Below are positions 1 through 8,096 of a stretch of 51,814 nt of DNA, in pieces; position 1 is the first letter of the stretch, and every line of letters starts with the position of its first letter. The notes under the pieces are model-generated. The model was not told the DNA's origin. It saw nothing but the letters and a program-made list of their open reading frames with translations, and made no database searches. Source of the DNA: a virus; IMG/VR virus record IMGVR_UViG_3300043786_001177, positions 1 through 51,814 of that record. One strand, given 5' to 3'. The position numbers were made by a program, and so were the translations under genes.

Positions 1-111
1 CCAGACGCCCAGCACTTTCCTTCGTCCGAAGTGCGCTGGCACAATCCATTGCGGACGCCACGAAAATTCGATCCGTTTGTTTCGATGCGGATAATGAAAC
101 GAAAACTTCAT
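1..111 (-). CDS. Hypothetical protein, N-terminal part only (runs off the left edge)
   Basis: An open frame of 37 codons starts with ATG at 111 and continues past base 1. The residues begin MKFSFHYPHRNKRIEF and are rich in Arg, His and aromatic residues. A G-run ribosome-binding site (GGGGG) lies about seven bases before the ATG, and the start follows the stop of the neighbouring gene by two bases (TGATCCATG), which suggests translational coupling. No family can be named from this fragment. Seen: frame, start, RBS. Inferred: that it is a real gene, from spacing and strand agreement. Confidence 0.6.
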   Translation of the reverse strand, partial: MKFSFHYPHRNKRIEFSWRPQWIVPAHFGRRKVLGVW

Positions 112-114
112 GGA

Positions 115-477
115 TCAGCCCCCTGTTCTTGCAACGAACGCGGTCAGATCAGACTGTGCGATCTCCCGGACTTTGCGGAATGATGCAGCACTCGCATGAT
201 CGTCTGTCACCGTGGCATCAATCGCCTCGATCAACAGTTTCAAATCTTCGTCGCGACTGGAAACCATTGACCCAAACGGTCGCGATCGCTTGTCGATCTT
301 TCCGCTCGAAGTCTTTGCGTGCCCCAGCAGACTCACTCGAAGCGTGAACCGTTCATCTTCTGCATCAGGGAAATAGAGTGTTACAACAATTCGCTGCACA
401 AATCCCGCTGAAACTTCACGCGGTGTGTCCAGATCGAACTCGCAATTGAACTCTTGACAAAAGTGCCTGATTCGCAT
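115..477 (-). CDS. Hypothetical protein, 120 aa
   Basis: This compact 120-residue protein starts at ATG 477, preceded by a GGGGGTTG ribosome-binding site. The first half (FVQRIVVTLYFPDAEDERF) looks like alternating beta strands, and the second half is helical and ends in ARTGG. There is no signal peptide, membrane segment or catalytic motif. It is coupled to the partial gene at the left edge and follows an 81-base spacer after the next gene upstream. I do not recognise the family; its place at the end of the nuclease/kinase/ATPase region suggests a non-structural accessory protein. Confidence 0.65.
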   Translation of the reverse strand: MRIRHFCQEFNCEFDLDTPREVSAGFVQRIVVTLYFPDAEDERFTLRVSLLGHAKTSSGKIDKRSRPFGSMVSSRDEDLKLLIEAIDATVTDDHASAASFRKVREIAQSDLTAFVARTGG

Positions 478-558
478 GGTGCAACCCCCGTTTTCCTTGA
501 CCGGCCGCTCGAAATATGCGGCTCACAATCAACAGAACGCACAAGTCACGCAGTCGGA

Positions 559-1026
559 TCAAAGATTCTTCTCACGATTTTCCAGATCCGCATCTTCGCC
601 CAGCAAACTCTCGATAATCTTCCGCATCTGATTCCGGAAAAAAATCTGGTCAACAGCGTCCAGAAACTCCTGCCCGTGCTCGTTGTGCCCGCCACATAGC
701 CGCGACTTCACGAATCTGTCGTGAAAAATCTCTTCGTCCTCAAACAATCGCCATGACGCATAACGCACGACCGGATCGCTTGCCGCCTCAGAATCACTGC
801 ACATGATCCGCGTCCCCTCGCCCAGATACACAATGCGATCCGGCAGAACGCAATAAGCCCGATACAATTCGAGTGCACAGTCATGTGACTTGTAAGACTT
901 CGTTTTCTTCTTTCCATCAACATAACAAACAATCTTGACCTGCGGATACGCTCTGATGACTTCTGGCGGATTCTCTATCTCAACCTGCTCACCGTTGAAA
1001 TTCCGTCCATGAAACTCGCACAACAT
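559..1026 (-). CDS. Hypothetical protein, 155 aa
   Basis: The frame is open further upstream, but the likely start is the ATG at 1026-1024 (MLCEFHGRNFNGEQVE), because it overlaps the stop of the upstream gene as TGATG; the upstream extension lies entirely inside that gene. The protein has several scattered cysteines and a charged, helical C-terminus (QMRKIIESLLGEDADLENREKNL region). No catalytic motif or membrane segment is visible. Family unknown. The overlap implies that it is made together with the 1026-1535 product. Confidence 0.65.
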   Translation of the reverse strand: MLCEFHGRNFNGEQVEIENPPEVIRAYPQVKIVCYVDGKKKTKSYKSHDCALELYRAYCVLPDRIVYLGEGTRIMCSDSEAASDPVVRYASWRLFEDEEIFHDRFVKSRLCGGHNEHGQEFLDAVDQIFFRNQMRKIIESLLGEDADLENREKNL

Positions 1027-1535
1027 CAATTCACTCCTGTCGCTTGTGATACCTGATTCTGAATCACCCCAAACGGAACAAGCCCGCGCTCCATCAACTC
1101 CATCTGCTCCGACGCGCCAATCTGCTGAGCATTCCACCTGGAATCGCAGAACAACAGATAGTTCCAGATATCTCCGGCCGAACCCTTCACCCCGTTCGGC
1201 TTCTGAACCCAGACCTGTTTTGCTGACGGCCAGAACATGCGCCGCACAATCTGCACCGCAAGATCCTGACGCTGCGCCTCCGGCATCATGCTGATCGGAC
1301 TGAATGACGCGACACTCAGATTGAAACAACGATCCAGCAACGCACTCGAAAACCGACCAGACCGGCTATACCCGACGTCCCGCGTCATGATCACGCACAG
1401 CCCCTGTTTCAGATGCAGCTTCCGGCATTCCGTGTAATACTCGGTGATCTGCTTTCCGTCCCACTCACCACGTGCCGCCCGCATCTTGTGGTCCACGACA
1501 ATGTCATTCAGCCACACGTCAAACTCAGTCGCCAT
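1026..1535 (-). CDS. Hypothetical protein, 169 aa
   Basis: I start this gene at ATG 1535 (MATEFDVWLNDIVVDHK) because a strong GAGGGAAG ribosome-binding site lies just upstream; the 19 extra codons further up fall in the end of the preceding gene. It is a soluble mixed alpha/beta protein with several Trp and Cys residues. Two stretches stand out: QGLCVIMTRDVGYSRSGRF, and GDIWNYLLFCDSRW near residue 130. No known family is recognised. It is coupled by TGATG to the 559-1026 gene and sits below a small membrane protein gene. Confidence 0.65.
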   Translation of the reverse strand: MATEFDVWLNDIVVDHKMRAARGEWDGKQITEYYTECRKLHLKQGLCVIMTRDVGYSRSGRFSSALLDRCFNLSVASFSPISMMPEAQRQDLAVQIVRRMFWPSAKQVWVQKPNGVKGSAGDIWNYLLFCDSRWNAQQIGASEQMELMERGLVPFGVIQNQVSQATGVN

Positions 1536-1548
1536 CACACTTCCCTCG

Positions 1549-1788
1549 CTACGGTATCCACTTTGCCAAACCAAACCCGCACAACGCACCAAAAACGAAC
1601 GCCATCATTGACACAATCAGCACGCCAACCACGTTAGCGCCGCCCTGACTGTGCTCATAAAATTTCCGGTCCTCATCATCTTCGTTGAACCGATCAACTG
1701 ACGAATCACTGCCCGTCGAAAACAAACGTCGTGAATCGTCAAACTTGAAACCAGTGTCCTCCGGAATGACTCGTGACTTCATATCCAT
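1549..1788 (-). CDS. Small C-terminally anchored membrane protein, 79 aa
   Basis: The start is ATG 1788 (MDMKSRVIPEDTG), with a GAAGGA ribosome-binding site seven bases away. The first 45 residues are charged (FNEDDEDRKFYEHSQ). They are followed by one hydrophobic segment of about 25 residues (VVGVLIVSMMAFVFGALCGF) and a short Lys-Trp-Ile-Pro end. The expected topology is a cytoplasmic acidic domain with one membrane span. The function is unknown; small tail-anchored proteins of this sort occur as phage lysis or superinfection factors, but nothing here decides between these. A terminator lies just upstream of its ribosome-binding site. Confidence 0.6.
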   Translation of the reverse strand: MDMKSRVIPEDTGFKFDDSRRLFSTGSDSSVDRFNEDDEDRKFYEHSQGGANVVGVLIVSMMAFVFGALCGFGLAKWIP

Positions 1789-1813
1789 GATAAAGTCCTT
1801 CGATTGACAAACG

Positions 1814-1852
1814 AAAAAACGACCGCCGCTGCTTACACATACGACGATCGTT
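1814..1852 (-). terminator. Intrinsic terminator after the Rad50-like ATPase gene
   Basis: Read on the minus strand, an 11-bp stem (AACGATCGTCG with CGGCGGTCGTT, two G-U pairs) is followed by TTTTTTCG. It lies between the stop at 1892 and the start at 1788. Confidence 0.7.
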
Positions 1853-1891
1853 CTCTTTCTGGTCCGGTAATTCTTACAGCCGTTACTATCG

Positions 1892-3391
1892 CTATCCCAT
1901 GACCTCGACTCGAAGCCCGCTGGCCGTTTCAGCATTGCGATCGCACTCAGCCGTCAACACGCACAAACCGTTCTCCGCAACAGCGTCCAGAAGCAACTGA
2001 CGATTCTTCCCGTCAAGCCCCTCGAAGCAATGCTGCGGCAACCCAACGATCGGCACTTCGTTCTCGCTGAACTCCGCGAACTGACACGCCAGCAAACAGA
2101 CCTTTGCCGTCCCTTCACCTGGTGACAACTCCGAAAACGGAATCACTCCCCGACTGTGGTCAACGCACAACCGCAGATCGTCATTGACAGTCCACCCTGG
2201 CACAACGCTCAACGCATCAACCAGAATTTTCGCCGTCCCGTGCGACAACGTTTTCATCGCGTCCTGCTGCTTACCCGCTGCCTCACGCTGCGCCATCACT
2301 TGCCGCAGACGTGCCTTGCGTTCAGCGATCCCTGCGTTGTTGTTCTTCGTGACAATCGCTTCCGCGTGCTGCGAACGCAGTTCATCCAACGTTGCCGCCT
2401 GCTCCAGAATTACCTCAGCACTTGGCGCTGTCGCAACCTGCCCACGCAATCGCTCTGACCGCTCGGCTGAGTCCTTTGCAACGCGAATCACTTCCTTCAA
2501 CGGATCAATCTTCCGCCAGTTGTCCTTCAACTCGGCTTCCGTTTCCGCCAGCTTTTCCTGCAGCGCCTGAATCCCTTCCTGAATGTGCCGCATCTTCGCG
2601 CCGATCTGAGTGCCCTGCGCTTCCAACGCCGCCAACTCAGCTTCTTTCTCAGTCACGTCTACCGTCGCTGGCTGATTGATAATCTCCAGCGCCTGATCGG
2701 CCCGCTCACGATCTCGCTTCGCGTCTCGCAACGCCGTCGCCAATTCCTCAACCCGTGCGCCAAGTTCCTCAACAGAAACCGGCAGTTCAGTCGGCTCGGA
2801 AATCACCCCGATCTCGGCGATCGCTCCGTCGTGCTGCGTCACCTGCAGACCAGCCTCACGTGCCTTTGACTCAAGGAACAATTTCATTTCCTTGACCGCG
2901 TCCACAAAACCCTTGCCCTTGACGTCGCGAACACGGATGAACTCTTCGTACATCGTGCCCAGGTAGCCCTGCATCTGCGATACGGACAACTCAGCGCCGA
3001 TCACTTCCAGAACACCCTCCAGACGACGCTTGTCAGCAGCGACCGGATCTTTGATGCCGGGATTCAAAATCTTCGAAATCCCGCTACCGTCCTCGACCAT
3101 GGCGAACGCAACAGGCTCAACGTCGCCGCTCTTCTTTTGCGTCATTCGCGCCCCGATCGTCACCGTGACGCCAGGCATGCGAATCTTACCAGCCATCCGG
3201 CCGTCACGTGGACGAAGCCCCGCGTTCTCTTTTGTAACGGCCGACGTCACTGCGGTGATGGCCGTGCTCTTACCGGCCCCGTTCTCACCCACCAGCTTGA
3301 CGATCGTACCTGGCCTGATCGGAATCGTCACATTCTCGATCGCCCCAACGTCCTGAATGTTGATCTCAGCGCACTTGTTTGCAGCAATCAT
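1892..3391 (-). CDS. Rad50/SMC-like ABC ATPase with coiled coil and degenerate Walker B
   Basis: The 499-residue protein starts at ATG 3391 (MIAANKCAEINIQDVG) behind a GGGGGTG ribosome-binding site. A P-loop, GENGAGKST, lies at residues 35-43. Charged heptad-rich coiled coil fills roughly residues 210-380 without a CxxC zinc hook. An ABC signature-like LSPGE follows near 422-426 and a D-loop-like GLDGKNR near 458. This order is that of SbcC/Rad50/RecN-type DNA repair ATPases. The odd point is the Walker B region, VPIVGLPQHCFEGLD, where the usual Asp-Glu pair is missing, so hydrolysis may be weak or absent. It sits with nuclease, thymidylate kinase and RHH-like genes, so a role in DNA end processing or recombination is likely. 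Confidence 0.75.
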   Translation of the reverse strand: MIAANKCAEINIQDVGAIENVTIPIRPGTIVKLVGENGAGKSTAITAVTSAVTKENAGLRPRDGRMAGKIRMPGVTVTIGARMTQKKSGDVEPVAFAMVEDGSGISKILNPGIKDPVAADKRRLEGVLEVIGAELSVSQMQGYLGTMYEEFIRVRDVKGKGFVDAVKEMKLFLESKAREAGLQVTQHDGAIAEIGVISEPTELPVSVEELGARVEELATALRDAKRDRERADQALEIINQPATVDVTEKEAELAALEAQGTQIGAKMRHIQEGIQALQEKLAETEAELKDNWRKIDPLKEVIRVAKDSAERSERLRGQVATAPSAEVILEQAATLDELRSQHAEAIVTKNNNAGIAERKARLRQVMAQREAAGKQQDAMKTLSHGTAKILVDALSVVPGWTVNDDLRLCVDHSRGVIPFSELSPGEGTAKVCLLACQFAEFSENEVPIVGLPQHCFEGLDGKNRQLLLDAVAENGLCVLTAECDRNAETASGLRVEVMG

Positions 3392-3493
3392 CGAAACACA
3401 CCCCCACAAAAAACAAAGTCCAAAAGTTCTGACAGTCAACTGCCTGAAATCTCAAACGCTTTTCTTGCGGGTTCTGTTTTCATTTTTTGAAGA

Positions 3494-4021
3494 TCACCGA
3501 TTCAGAAAACTGCCCATTCCCTTTTGAACCGGCAGTTCAATCTTGTACTGCTTTTCCAGCTTCATCTGTGTCACGGCCTTGATGTACGTGGACACCTTAC
3601 CCGGATACAGCACTTCGATCCGTTCAATCCACTGCGCCGGAAATATAATCGGCGCCTGCAGTGCCAGACGATCTGGCGGCGAATCACGATTCAGCTTCGT
3701 GTTCTTGATTTCCTCGCGGCCCTCTTTCCAGTCCGGAACCGCAAACAGGTCTTTCTCGACCTTTGACAAATCATCATACACCGCTTCACGTATGAAGCGC
3801 GATATTCCACCCACGCCAACATACTTCAGCAACGCCGCGTACACGTCACGGCTCCAGCTTATTCCCTGTCGCTTGACGGGAATATCACGCCTGCGCTCAT
3901 CCTTAAACCAGCCCAGAATCGTTTCCTCAATGATCACCTGAAGTGACCTGCCATCAATTTCCTCGATGCGTCTAGCATGTGTCTCTGGGACACGTACTGT
4001 GACCTGTCTGAATGCCGCCAT
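3494..4021 (-). CDS. Triple ribbon-helix-helix-like putative DNA-binding protein
   Basis: The 175-residue protein starts at ATG 4021 behind GGGGGTGGGAT. It contains three similar segments that each read as a short strand followed by two helices: RQVTVRVPETHARRIEEI at the N-terminus, GISWSRDVYAALLKYVG in the middle, and APIIFPAQWIERIEVL near the end. The pattern is that of the MetJ/Arc (RHH) fold, whose strand inserts in the DNA major groove; normal RHH proteins carry one copy and dimerise. Three fused copies would be unusual. It is preceded by a possible sigma70-type promoter. A transcriptional regulator or partition-like role is inferred, not shown. Confidence 0.55.
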   Translation of the reverse strand: MAAFRQVTVRVPETHARRIEEIDGRSLQVIIEETILGWFKDERRRDIPVKRQGISWSRDVYAALLKYVGVGGISRFIREAVYDDLSKVEKDLFAVPDWKEGREEIKNTKLNRDSPPDRLALQAPIIFPAQWIERIEVLYPGKVSTYIKAVTQMKLEKQYKIELPVQKGMGSFLNR

Positions 4022-4143
4022 ATCCCACCCCCGTGAACATCTCGATCAATACTCCATTTGAGGACCAATTTGACAAAAAACACCCGCAAAAGGCAAAGCT
4101 AACGCAGGCATGCATCCATACAACACTGTTCATCCACACATAC

Positions 4144-4172
4144 TTACTACATATGGGTTTCCAGAAAGTCAA
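4144..4172 (-). promoter_or_regulatory. Possible sigma70-type promoter upstream of the RHH-like gene
   Basis: On the minus strand TTGACT (4172-4167) and TAGTAA (4149-4144) are separated by 17 bases. The -35 is near consensus and the -10 is weak. It lies in the 175-base gap between the thymidylate kinase stop and the RHH-like gene start. No other gene is seen in this gap. Confidence 0.4.
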
Positions 4173-4196
4173 CAGATTCCCGCTATACCTACTTGA

Positions 4197-4997
4197 TTAT
4201 GCGTCTTTCTTTTCTCCACACGACGCCACATATTCCATCGCACGTTTTGCCGACGCAATGCATAAACTCAATCGCTGCTCGCTCGGATTGACCATCAGAT
4301 CCCCAAAAATCACTGTCGCAAGTCGCAAAAGGTTTACGTCATGCGGCTTCCCTGTTTTGTAGATTCTCTCACGCATAACGTGCTCGTACAGATTCTGAGA
4401 AATTTCGTCCGGTGACCGCTGCACACCGTTTTCCACCGTCGAAACCATCAGCCACCCGTGTTCGGCCGCGATCGACTTGTACTGTGCCAACGCCCGCTGC
4501 TGATGCCCGCCGTCACGCTCATGCACGTCGTCTGACTCACGCGACACCCGATTCGACTCTGCCGTTTTTTCCGTTGTGCTCAGCAAAATTTGCACGTCCG
4601 GCTGCGGCATTTTGTAAAGCTGATATTCCAGCCACATGATGAACCGCTTTAGATGCACCTGCTTTTCATGATCTCCAATCACCCGCGCCGACTGATGCGC
4701 CAGATTCGATCCCACATAGCGATCCACGATCACCACGTCGGACGTATTCAGCTTTCCAATCAGATCGCCCCGGTGCTCCAAACGATCTACCGCGTAGAAC
4801 ATCGCTGCCGCATATGGATCAAGATCGCCACAATCACCCCGCAGATAACGCGACACCTGTTCCGCACCATGCCCCATGCCGTACCGTGGAAACGCTGACG
4901 TCGTGACCAGAAACCCCTGTGCCCGAAGCTTCTCTGCCAACAACTTCGTCTGCGTCGCCTTTCCCGTTCCGTCAATCCCTTCCAACACGACCAGCAT
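4197..4997 (-). CDS. tmk: Thymidylate kinase with C-terminal extension
   Basis: This enzyme phosphorylates dTMP to dTDP for phage DNA synthesis. The start is ATG 4997 (MLVVLEGIDGTGKATQ), with GGGGGAG upstream. The P-loop EGIDGTGK is at residues 6-13. The DRYVGSNLAHQ motif corresponds to the DR(Y/F) dTMP-binding motif, and an Arg-rich lid follows (SNRVSRESDDVHERDGG). With 266 residues it is longer than the usual 205-215; the final 60 residues (from MRERIYKTGKPH) are an extra helical domain of unknown role. A terminator lies between it and the preceding gene, so it may head a short unit with its own promoter or be reached by read-through. Confidence 0.9.
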   Translation of the reverse strand: MLVVLEGIDGTGKATQTKLLAEKLRAQGFLVTTSAFPRYGMGHGAEQVSRYLRGDCGDLDPYAAAMFYAVDRLEHRGDLIGKLNTSDVVIVDRYVGSNLAHQSARVIGDHEKQVHLKRFIMWLEYQLYKMPQPDVQILLSTTEKTAESNRVSRESDDVHERDGGHQQRALAQYKSIAAEHGWLMVSTVENGVQRSPDEISQNLYEHVMRERIYKTGKPHDVNLLRLATVIFGDLMVNPSEQRLSLCIASAKRAMEYVASCGEKKDA

Positions 4998-5022
4998 AAC
5001 CAACTCCCCCAAAACCCAGTGC

Positions 5023-5060
5023 AAAAAAAACTGGCGTGCACAGTGACCCATGCACGCCAG
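5023..5060 (-). terminator. Strong intrinsic terminator before the thymidylate kinase gene
   Basis: A perfect 10-bp stem, CTGGCGTGCA with TGCACGCCAG, carries a 10-base loop and is followed on the minus strand by eight T. It lies downstream of the 5114-5818 gene. Confidence 0.9.
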
Positions 5061-5113
5061 CCCCACCAATGAACCGACCACACGGCCGGTTTTTCGTTTG
5101 GCACCTGCGAAGA

Positions 5114-5818
5114 CTAGCGACGCGCCTGAATCAACGCCGCAATGATCTTCACCAGCCAATATCCAAGCTGAATCCAAAAGAACAATCCCGCCCTGACGAC
5201 TTGCTGATCAATCAAATCCTGCACAATCAACTCGGCAGTGTCTTCCGCTGACTCTTGCGTCATCGTGCCACGGAATGCGTTCATGCGTTTCGGCGCTAAC
5301 TGCTGTGCTCCCCATGCGACACCAACAACATTCTCAATCACCATGCAGTATTTCTTCGGAACCTGATGGCGAATGAACAGCGTCGACAGTTCCTCATGAC
5401 TCGGCGCGTCCTGTCTCGGTTCAACAGGCTCATCAGCAGATACGTCGAAAACCATCATCAGGTCCGGCTTCAACCCCGATGCAGTCGTCACCAGCAACGC
5501 CGGATGCCCCGTCTCTTCATCCTCAACCAGTTGCACTTCCGACACGTCAAACGAAATGTTCGTCCCCAACGCCGTCACACTGATCGGCATCGGTGGTGTC
5601 ATTTTCCAGTCACGAAACCCAGTCATCTGAATCGATATCGACCCCGGACGATGAACGATCAAACCGGCGACTGCAATCTGCGGCAAATCCGAAAGTACGG
5701 CCGCAAGAATATCCCGCATGAACTCTGTAACCGTGATCGATCGCCGGATGCGAAACATCCCCACGGCTTTCACGTCACGCATAATTGCCTGCTCAAACGC
5801 CTCTGATATCTGTGTCAT
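5114..5818 (-). CDS. Hypothetical protein, 234 aa, C-terminal membrane segment
   Basis: The start ATG 5818 overlaps the stop of the nuclease gene as TGATG. The N-terminal 130 residues look like an alpha/beta domain with repeated strands (QIAVAGLIVHRPGSISIQM). A middle part (PSHEELSTLFIRHQVPKKY) is helical, and the last 30 residues (AGLFFWIQLGYWLVKIIAALIQ) form one hydrophobic helix. It is probably held at the membrane by its tail with the bulk in the cytoplasm. I recognise no family. It ends just before the strong terminator at 5060. Confidence 0.65.
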   Translation of the reverse strand: MTQISEAFEQAIMRDVKAVGMFRIRRSITVTEFMRDILAAVLSDLPQIAVAGLIVHRPGSISIQMTGFRDWKMTPPMPISVTALGTNISFDVSEVQLVEDEETGHPALLVTTASGLKPDLMMVFDVSADEPVEPRQDAPSHEELSTLFIRHQVPKKYCMVIENVVGVAWGAQQLAPKRMNAFRGTMTQESAEDTAELIVQDLIDQQVVRAGLFFWIQLGYWLVKIIAALIQARR

Positions 5819-6168
5819 CAGTATTCCCTGTATTCAGCGTGACCAGCTTTCACCATCAGATCATTCACGCAACCATCTTTGATATGAATTTCAGCAAGAT
5901 ATCGACCGTATTTTTCCCGCGAGTCGCGAATGGTCTGAACATAAACCGTGCTGCCAACCGGGATAAGCGACTTCAAATAATCATGCGACATGATCCCCTT
6001 CGCACGCTCATCGCCACGAATCTCAGGCGCGTTGATCCTTGCAAGCCGACAACGCTCAACTCGCTTTGTGGAAAAGCCAAGATTTATTTCCAGTGTCGCC
6101 GTGTCGCCATCATAGACAGACACAACGACCGCCTCATATCGATAGCGCTGCCATGGATCAGTCATCAT
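5818..6168 (-). CDS. Staphylococcal-nuclease-like (SNase/thermonuclease) protein
   Basis: The 116-residue protein has the SNase fold markers: VVSVYDGDTATLEI near the start (Ca-binding DGD), CRLARINAPEIRG with the expected Arg and the APE turn, and SREKYGRYLAEI, where the second conserved Arg falls. A bacterial SNase cleaves DNA or RNA with Ca2+. There is no signal peptide, so it may act inside the cell, for example in host DNA degradation. The start is uncertain because no clear ribosome-binding site precedes ATG 6168 (an ATG at 6165 or TTG at 6177 are alternatives). The stop overlaps the next start as TGATG. Confidence 0.85.
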   Translation of the reverse strand: MMTDPWQRYRYEAVVVSVYDGDTATLEINLGFSTKRVERCRLARINAPEIRGDERAKGIMSHDYLKSLIPVGSTVYVQTIRDSREKYGRYLAEIHIKDGCVNDLMVKAGHAEYREY

Positions 6169-6185
6169 AGTTTTCAATCTAAAAC

Positions 6186-6221
6186 AAAAAGGCGGCTGAA
6201 ACGATTCTGACGGTTTGCCGC
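6186..6221 (-). terminator. Intrinsic terminator after the lipoprotein-methyltransferase gene
   Basis: On the minus strand a GCGGC/GCCGC stem continued by AAAC/GTTT with a two-base bulge is followed by CTTTTTG. It sits 15 bases before the nuclease start. The rest of the gap (6222-6383) shows no gene; its minus strand holds TTATGG-like and TTGTTT stretches but no convincing promoter. Confidence 0.65.
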
Positions 6222-6383
6222 GTCACCGCACATAGCTTAGACCAAGCCGTGCGAAGGCCAGGAGTTTACAGATTTCACGTCGTTTCTTGCGTTATGGCAC
6301 ACTACTCAAACAACTTTGCTTCTGGCCAGACTACCATAAGACGGCCGACATTTTTTCTGTGGTCTTTCGGCCCCGCTGTTGAG

Positions 6384-8054
6384 TCAGATTTCATTGATAC
6401 CATCGACTGACGAATCAGTCTTCAGCCATATTTCTCCTAATTGGATCATTCCCATTCTAGGCACCTGATGGAATGGCGTCACAAGTCTCGGAACACGTGA
6501 CAAAATCGGCTTCAGTTCACCCAGCAACTGTGGATACAAATACGCCACCGCTGCTGTCACGTTGTATTGCCCAGGATCAAACTTCCGTGCGTCGCCTGTC
6601 AGTATCGTGATGCGATCCGAAAGCCCCGCTTCCGCCACTCGATGCCTGGCCAGCTTTGCCTGCTTCGGATCAATCTCAATTCCAACCGCCGTGCATCCGG
6701 ACGCCTGCACCGCCGCAATCAGAATTCGCCCGTCACCGCATCCGATATCCGCGAAGACGTCGTCTGCACTCAGTTTCAATGCCGCGATCACGTCCCCTGT
6801 CATCGCCTCTGTCGACGGCGCCTGAACGGCCGCGATCGCCTGCACAACAGGAACCGTCCGGCTCTTGCGATACTGCGACTGCAGAGAACGAATTCCCTGG
6901 CACATCTGGCAATTGCAGTTCCGCTGGTATGTCTCAAGATCAATTCGGCCCCACACCGTGGTCACAACCGGCAAACGCCCAGTCGTCGACACCACCGATC
7001 GATACACGTCACTGAAGCCCCCTGTCGACGTCTGTGGCTTCCCTGCGGCCTCTGACAACTCTCTGATCGACTTTTCAATCGAATCGGCTGTCCATTCGCC
7101 CTGTGCTGTCCTGCGCAGAACGCCATCGACAAAGTAACAAAGAAACGGCGTGCTTTTGCCTTTGGCCCACTTCAACGCTTCAGCCGCTTCCGACGTGGCT
7201 GCAAGATCGCGAATCTTGATGACCTGAATCTGCGACTCTGTGCCATCCTGACCGACCCACCCTGCATTCGCTTTTGCAACCAGATAGCCGCGTCGTTCCA
7301 GTTCGGGTAACACATTGTCGATCATCCTTTTGCATGGCTGACAAGAATCCTGCGACACCATCACCAGTTTGACCGACTTCGCCTGCGACTCTGTGAACCC
7401 CGACACCTTTGGCGCGTCCGGTTTACTCGCCGCTGCCACCGGTTTTTCCAGTGCCTGAATCCGTTGTTCAAGGATTTCAATCTTGCTCACGATCTTGACT
7501 TGATTGTCAGTCAGATCCTCAACCACTTTCGTCAACCGGTCCAGGTTCTCGCCGTCCGTGTCTTCCACAAACTCAGTCGACTCAGCTTCAGACGCTGGCG
7601 CTGGCGACGACACCGCTGGCTCTGGAACGTCTTCCGGCATCGGAACGCCAGGATCAGGTTCGGAAGACTCTTTTCCGCTTTCCGGAACAACTGTTTCCGC
7701 CGTTTCAGAAACGCCCTGATCGGCTCCGGAAGATTCCTTTCCGGTTTCCGGAAGAACTGTTTCCGCCGCCTCGCTGGATGCCTTTTTGCATGTGCAATTC
7801 GGCTGACACGCACACGGCCCCAGTCCGTCACCAGATCGCCCCGTCCCGCCGCACAGACACTTCGCTGGACCATTGTCCGGAACACTCGGAGTCGGCTTTT
7901 CCCGCCCGTCCGCATTCGCGTTGATCCACAGCAAGACTTTTCCATCAAGCACAGTCTGCTCATCGACCGGAATCACGATTACTTTCGGCGTCATCACCGC
8001 CTGACCACAACCCACCAAAACCAACGATGCCACCAACAATAACCAACGTCTCAT
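6384..8054 (-). CDS. Lipoprotein with thioredoxin-like and SAM methyltransferase domains
   Basis: The start is taken as ATG 8054 (MRRWLLLVASLVLVGCG), with AGGAG nine bases upstream. A lipobox (LVGC) puts the lipid-modified Cys at 16. Next come a Cys-rich segment (residues 65-91), an Asp/Glu/Ser/Pro linker with a 23-residue duplication (AAETVLPETGKESS and TAETVVPESGKESS), a short coiled coil (about 172-205), a thioredoxin-like domain with CQPC (238-241), a CNCQMC cluster near 380, and a C-terminal class I methyltransferase whose motif I is DIGCGDG (436-442) followed by GIEIDP. The fusion is unusual. It should be exported and anchored, yet the methyltransferase needs SAM, which is cytoplasmic, so that domain may be cytoplasmic through an inner-membrane route or repurposed. 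Confidence 0.75.
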   Translation of the reverse strand: MRRWLLLVASLVLVGCGQAVMTPKVIVIPVDEQTVLDGKVLLWINANADGREKPTPSVPDNGPAKCLCGGTGRSGDGLGPCACQPNCTCKKASSEAAETVLPETGKESSGADQGVSETAETVVPESGKESSEPDPGVPMPEDVPEPAVSSPAPASEAESTEFVEDTDGENLDRLTKVVEDLTDNQVKIVSKIEILEQRIQALEKPVAAASKPDAPKVSGFTESQAKSVKLVMVSQDSCQPCKRMIDNVLPELERRGYLVAKANAGWVGQDGTESQIQVIKIRDLAATSEAAEALKWAKGKSTPFLCYFVDGVLRRTAQGEWTADSIEKSIRELSEAAGKPQTSTGGFSDVYRSVVSTTGRLPVVTTVWGRIDLETYQRNCNCQMCQGIRSLQSQYRKSRTVPVVQAIAAVQAPSTEAMTGDVIAALKLSADDVFADIGCGDGRILIAAVQASGCTAVGIEIDPKQAKLARHRVAEAGLSDRITILTGDARKFDPGQYNVTAAVAYLYPQLLGELKPILSRVPRLVTPFHQVPRMGMIQLGEIWLKTDSSVDGINEI

Positions 8055-8096
8055 TTTCACGTACTCCTGCACCTGTGAACTGTCTGCAAACTCCGT

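Noticed and set aside
3972-4172. 66-codon minus-strand frame upstream of the RHH-like gene
   Set aside because: It is Cys/Trp-rich, overlaps the candidate promoter and the RHH-like gene start, and has no ribosome-binding site.
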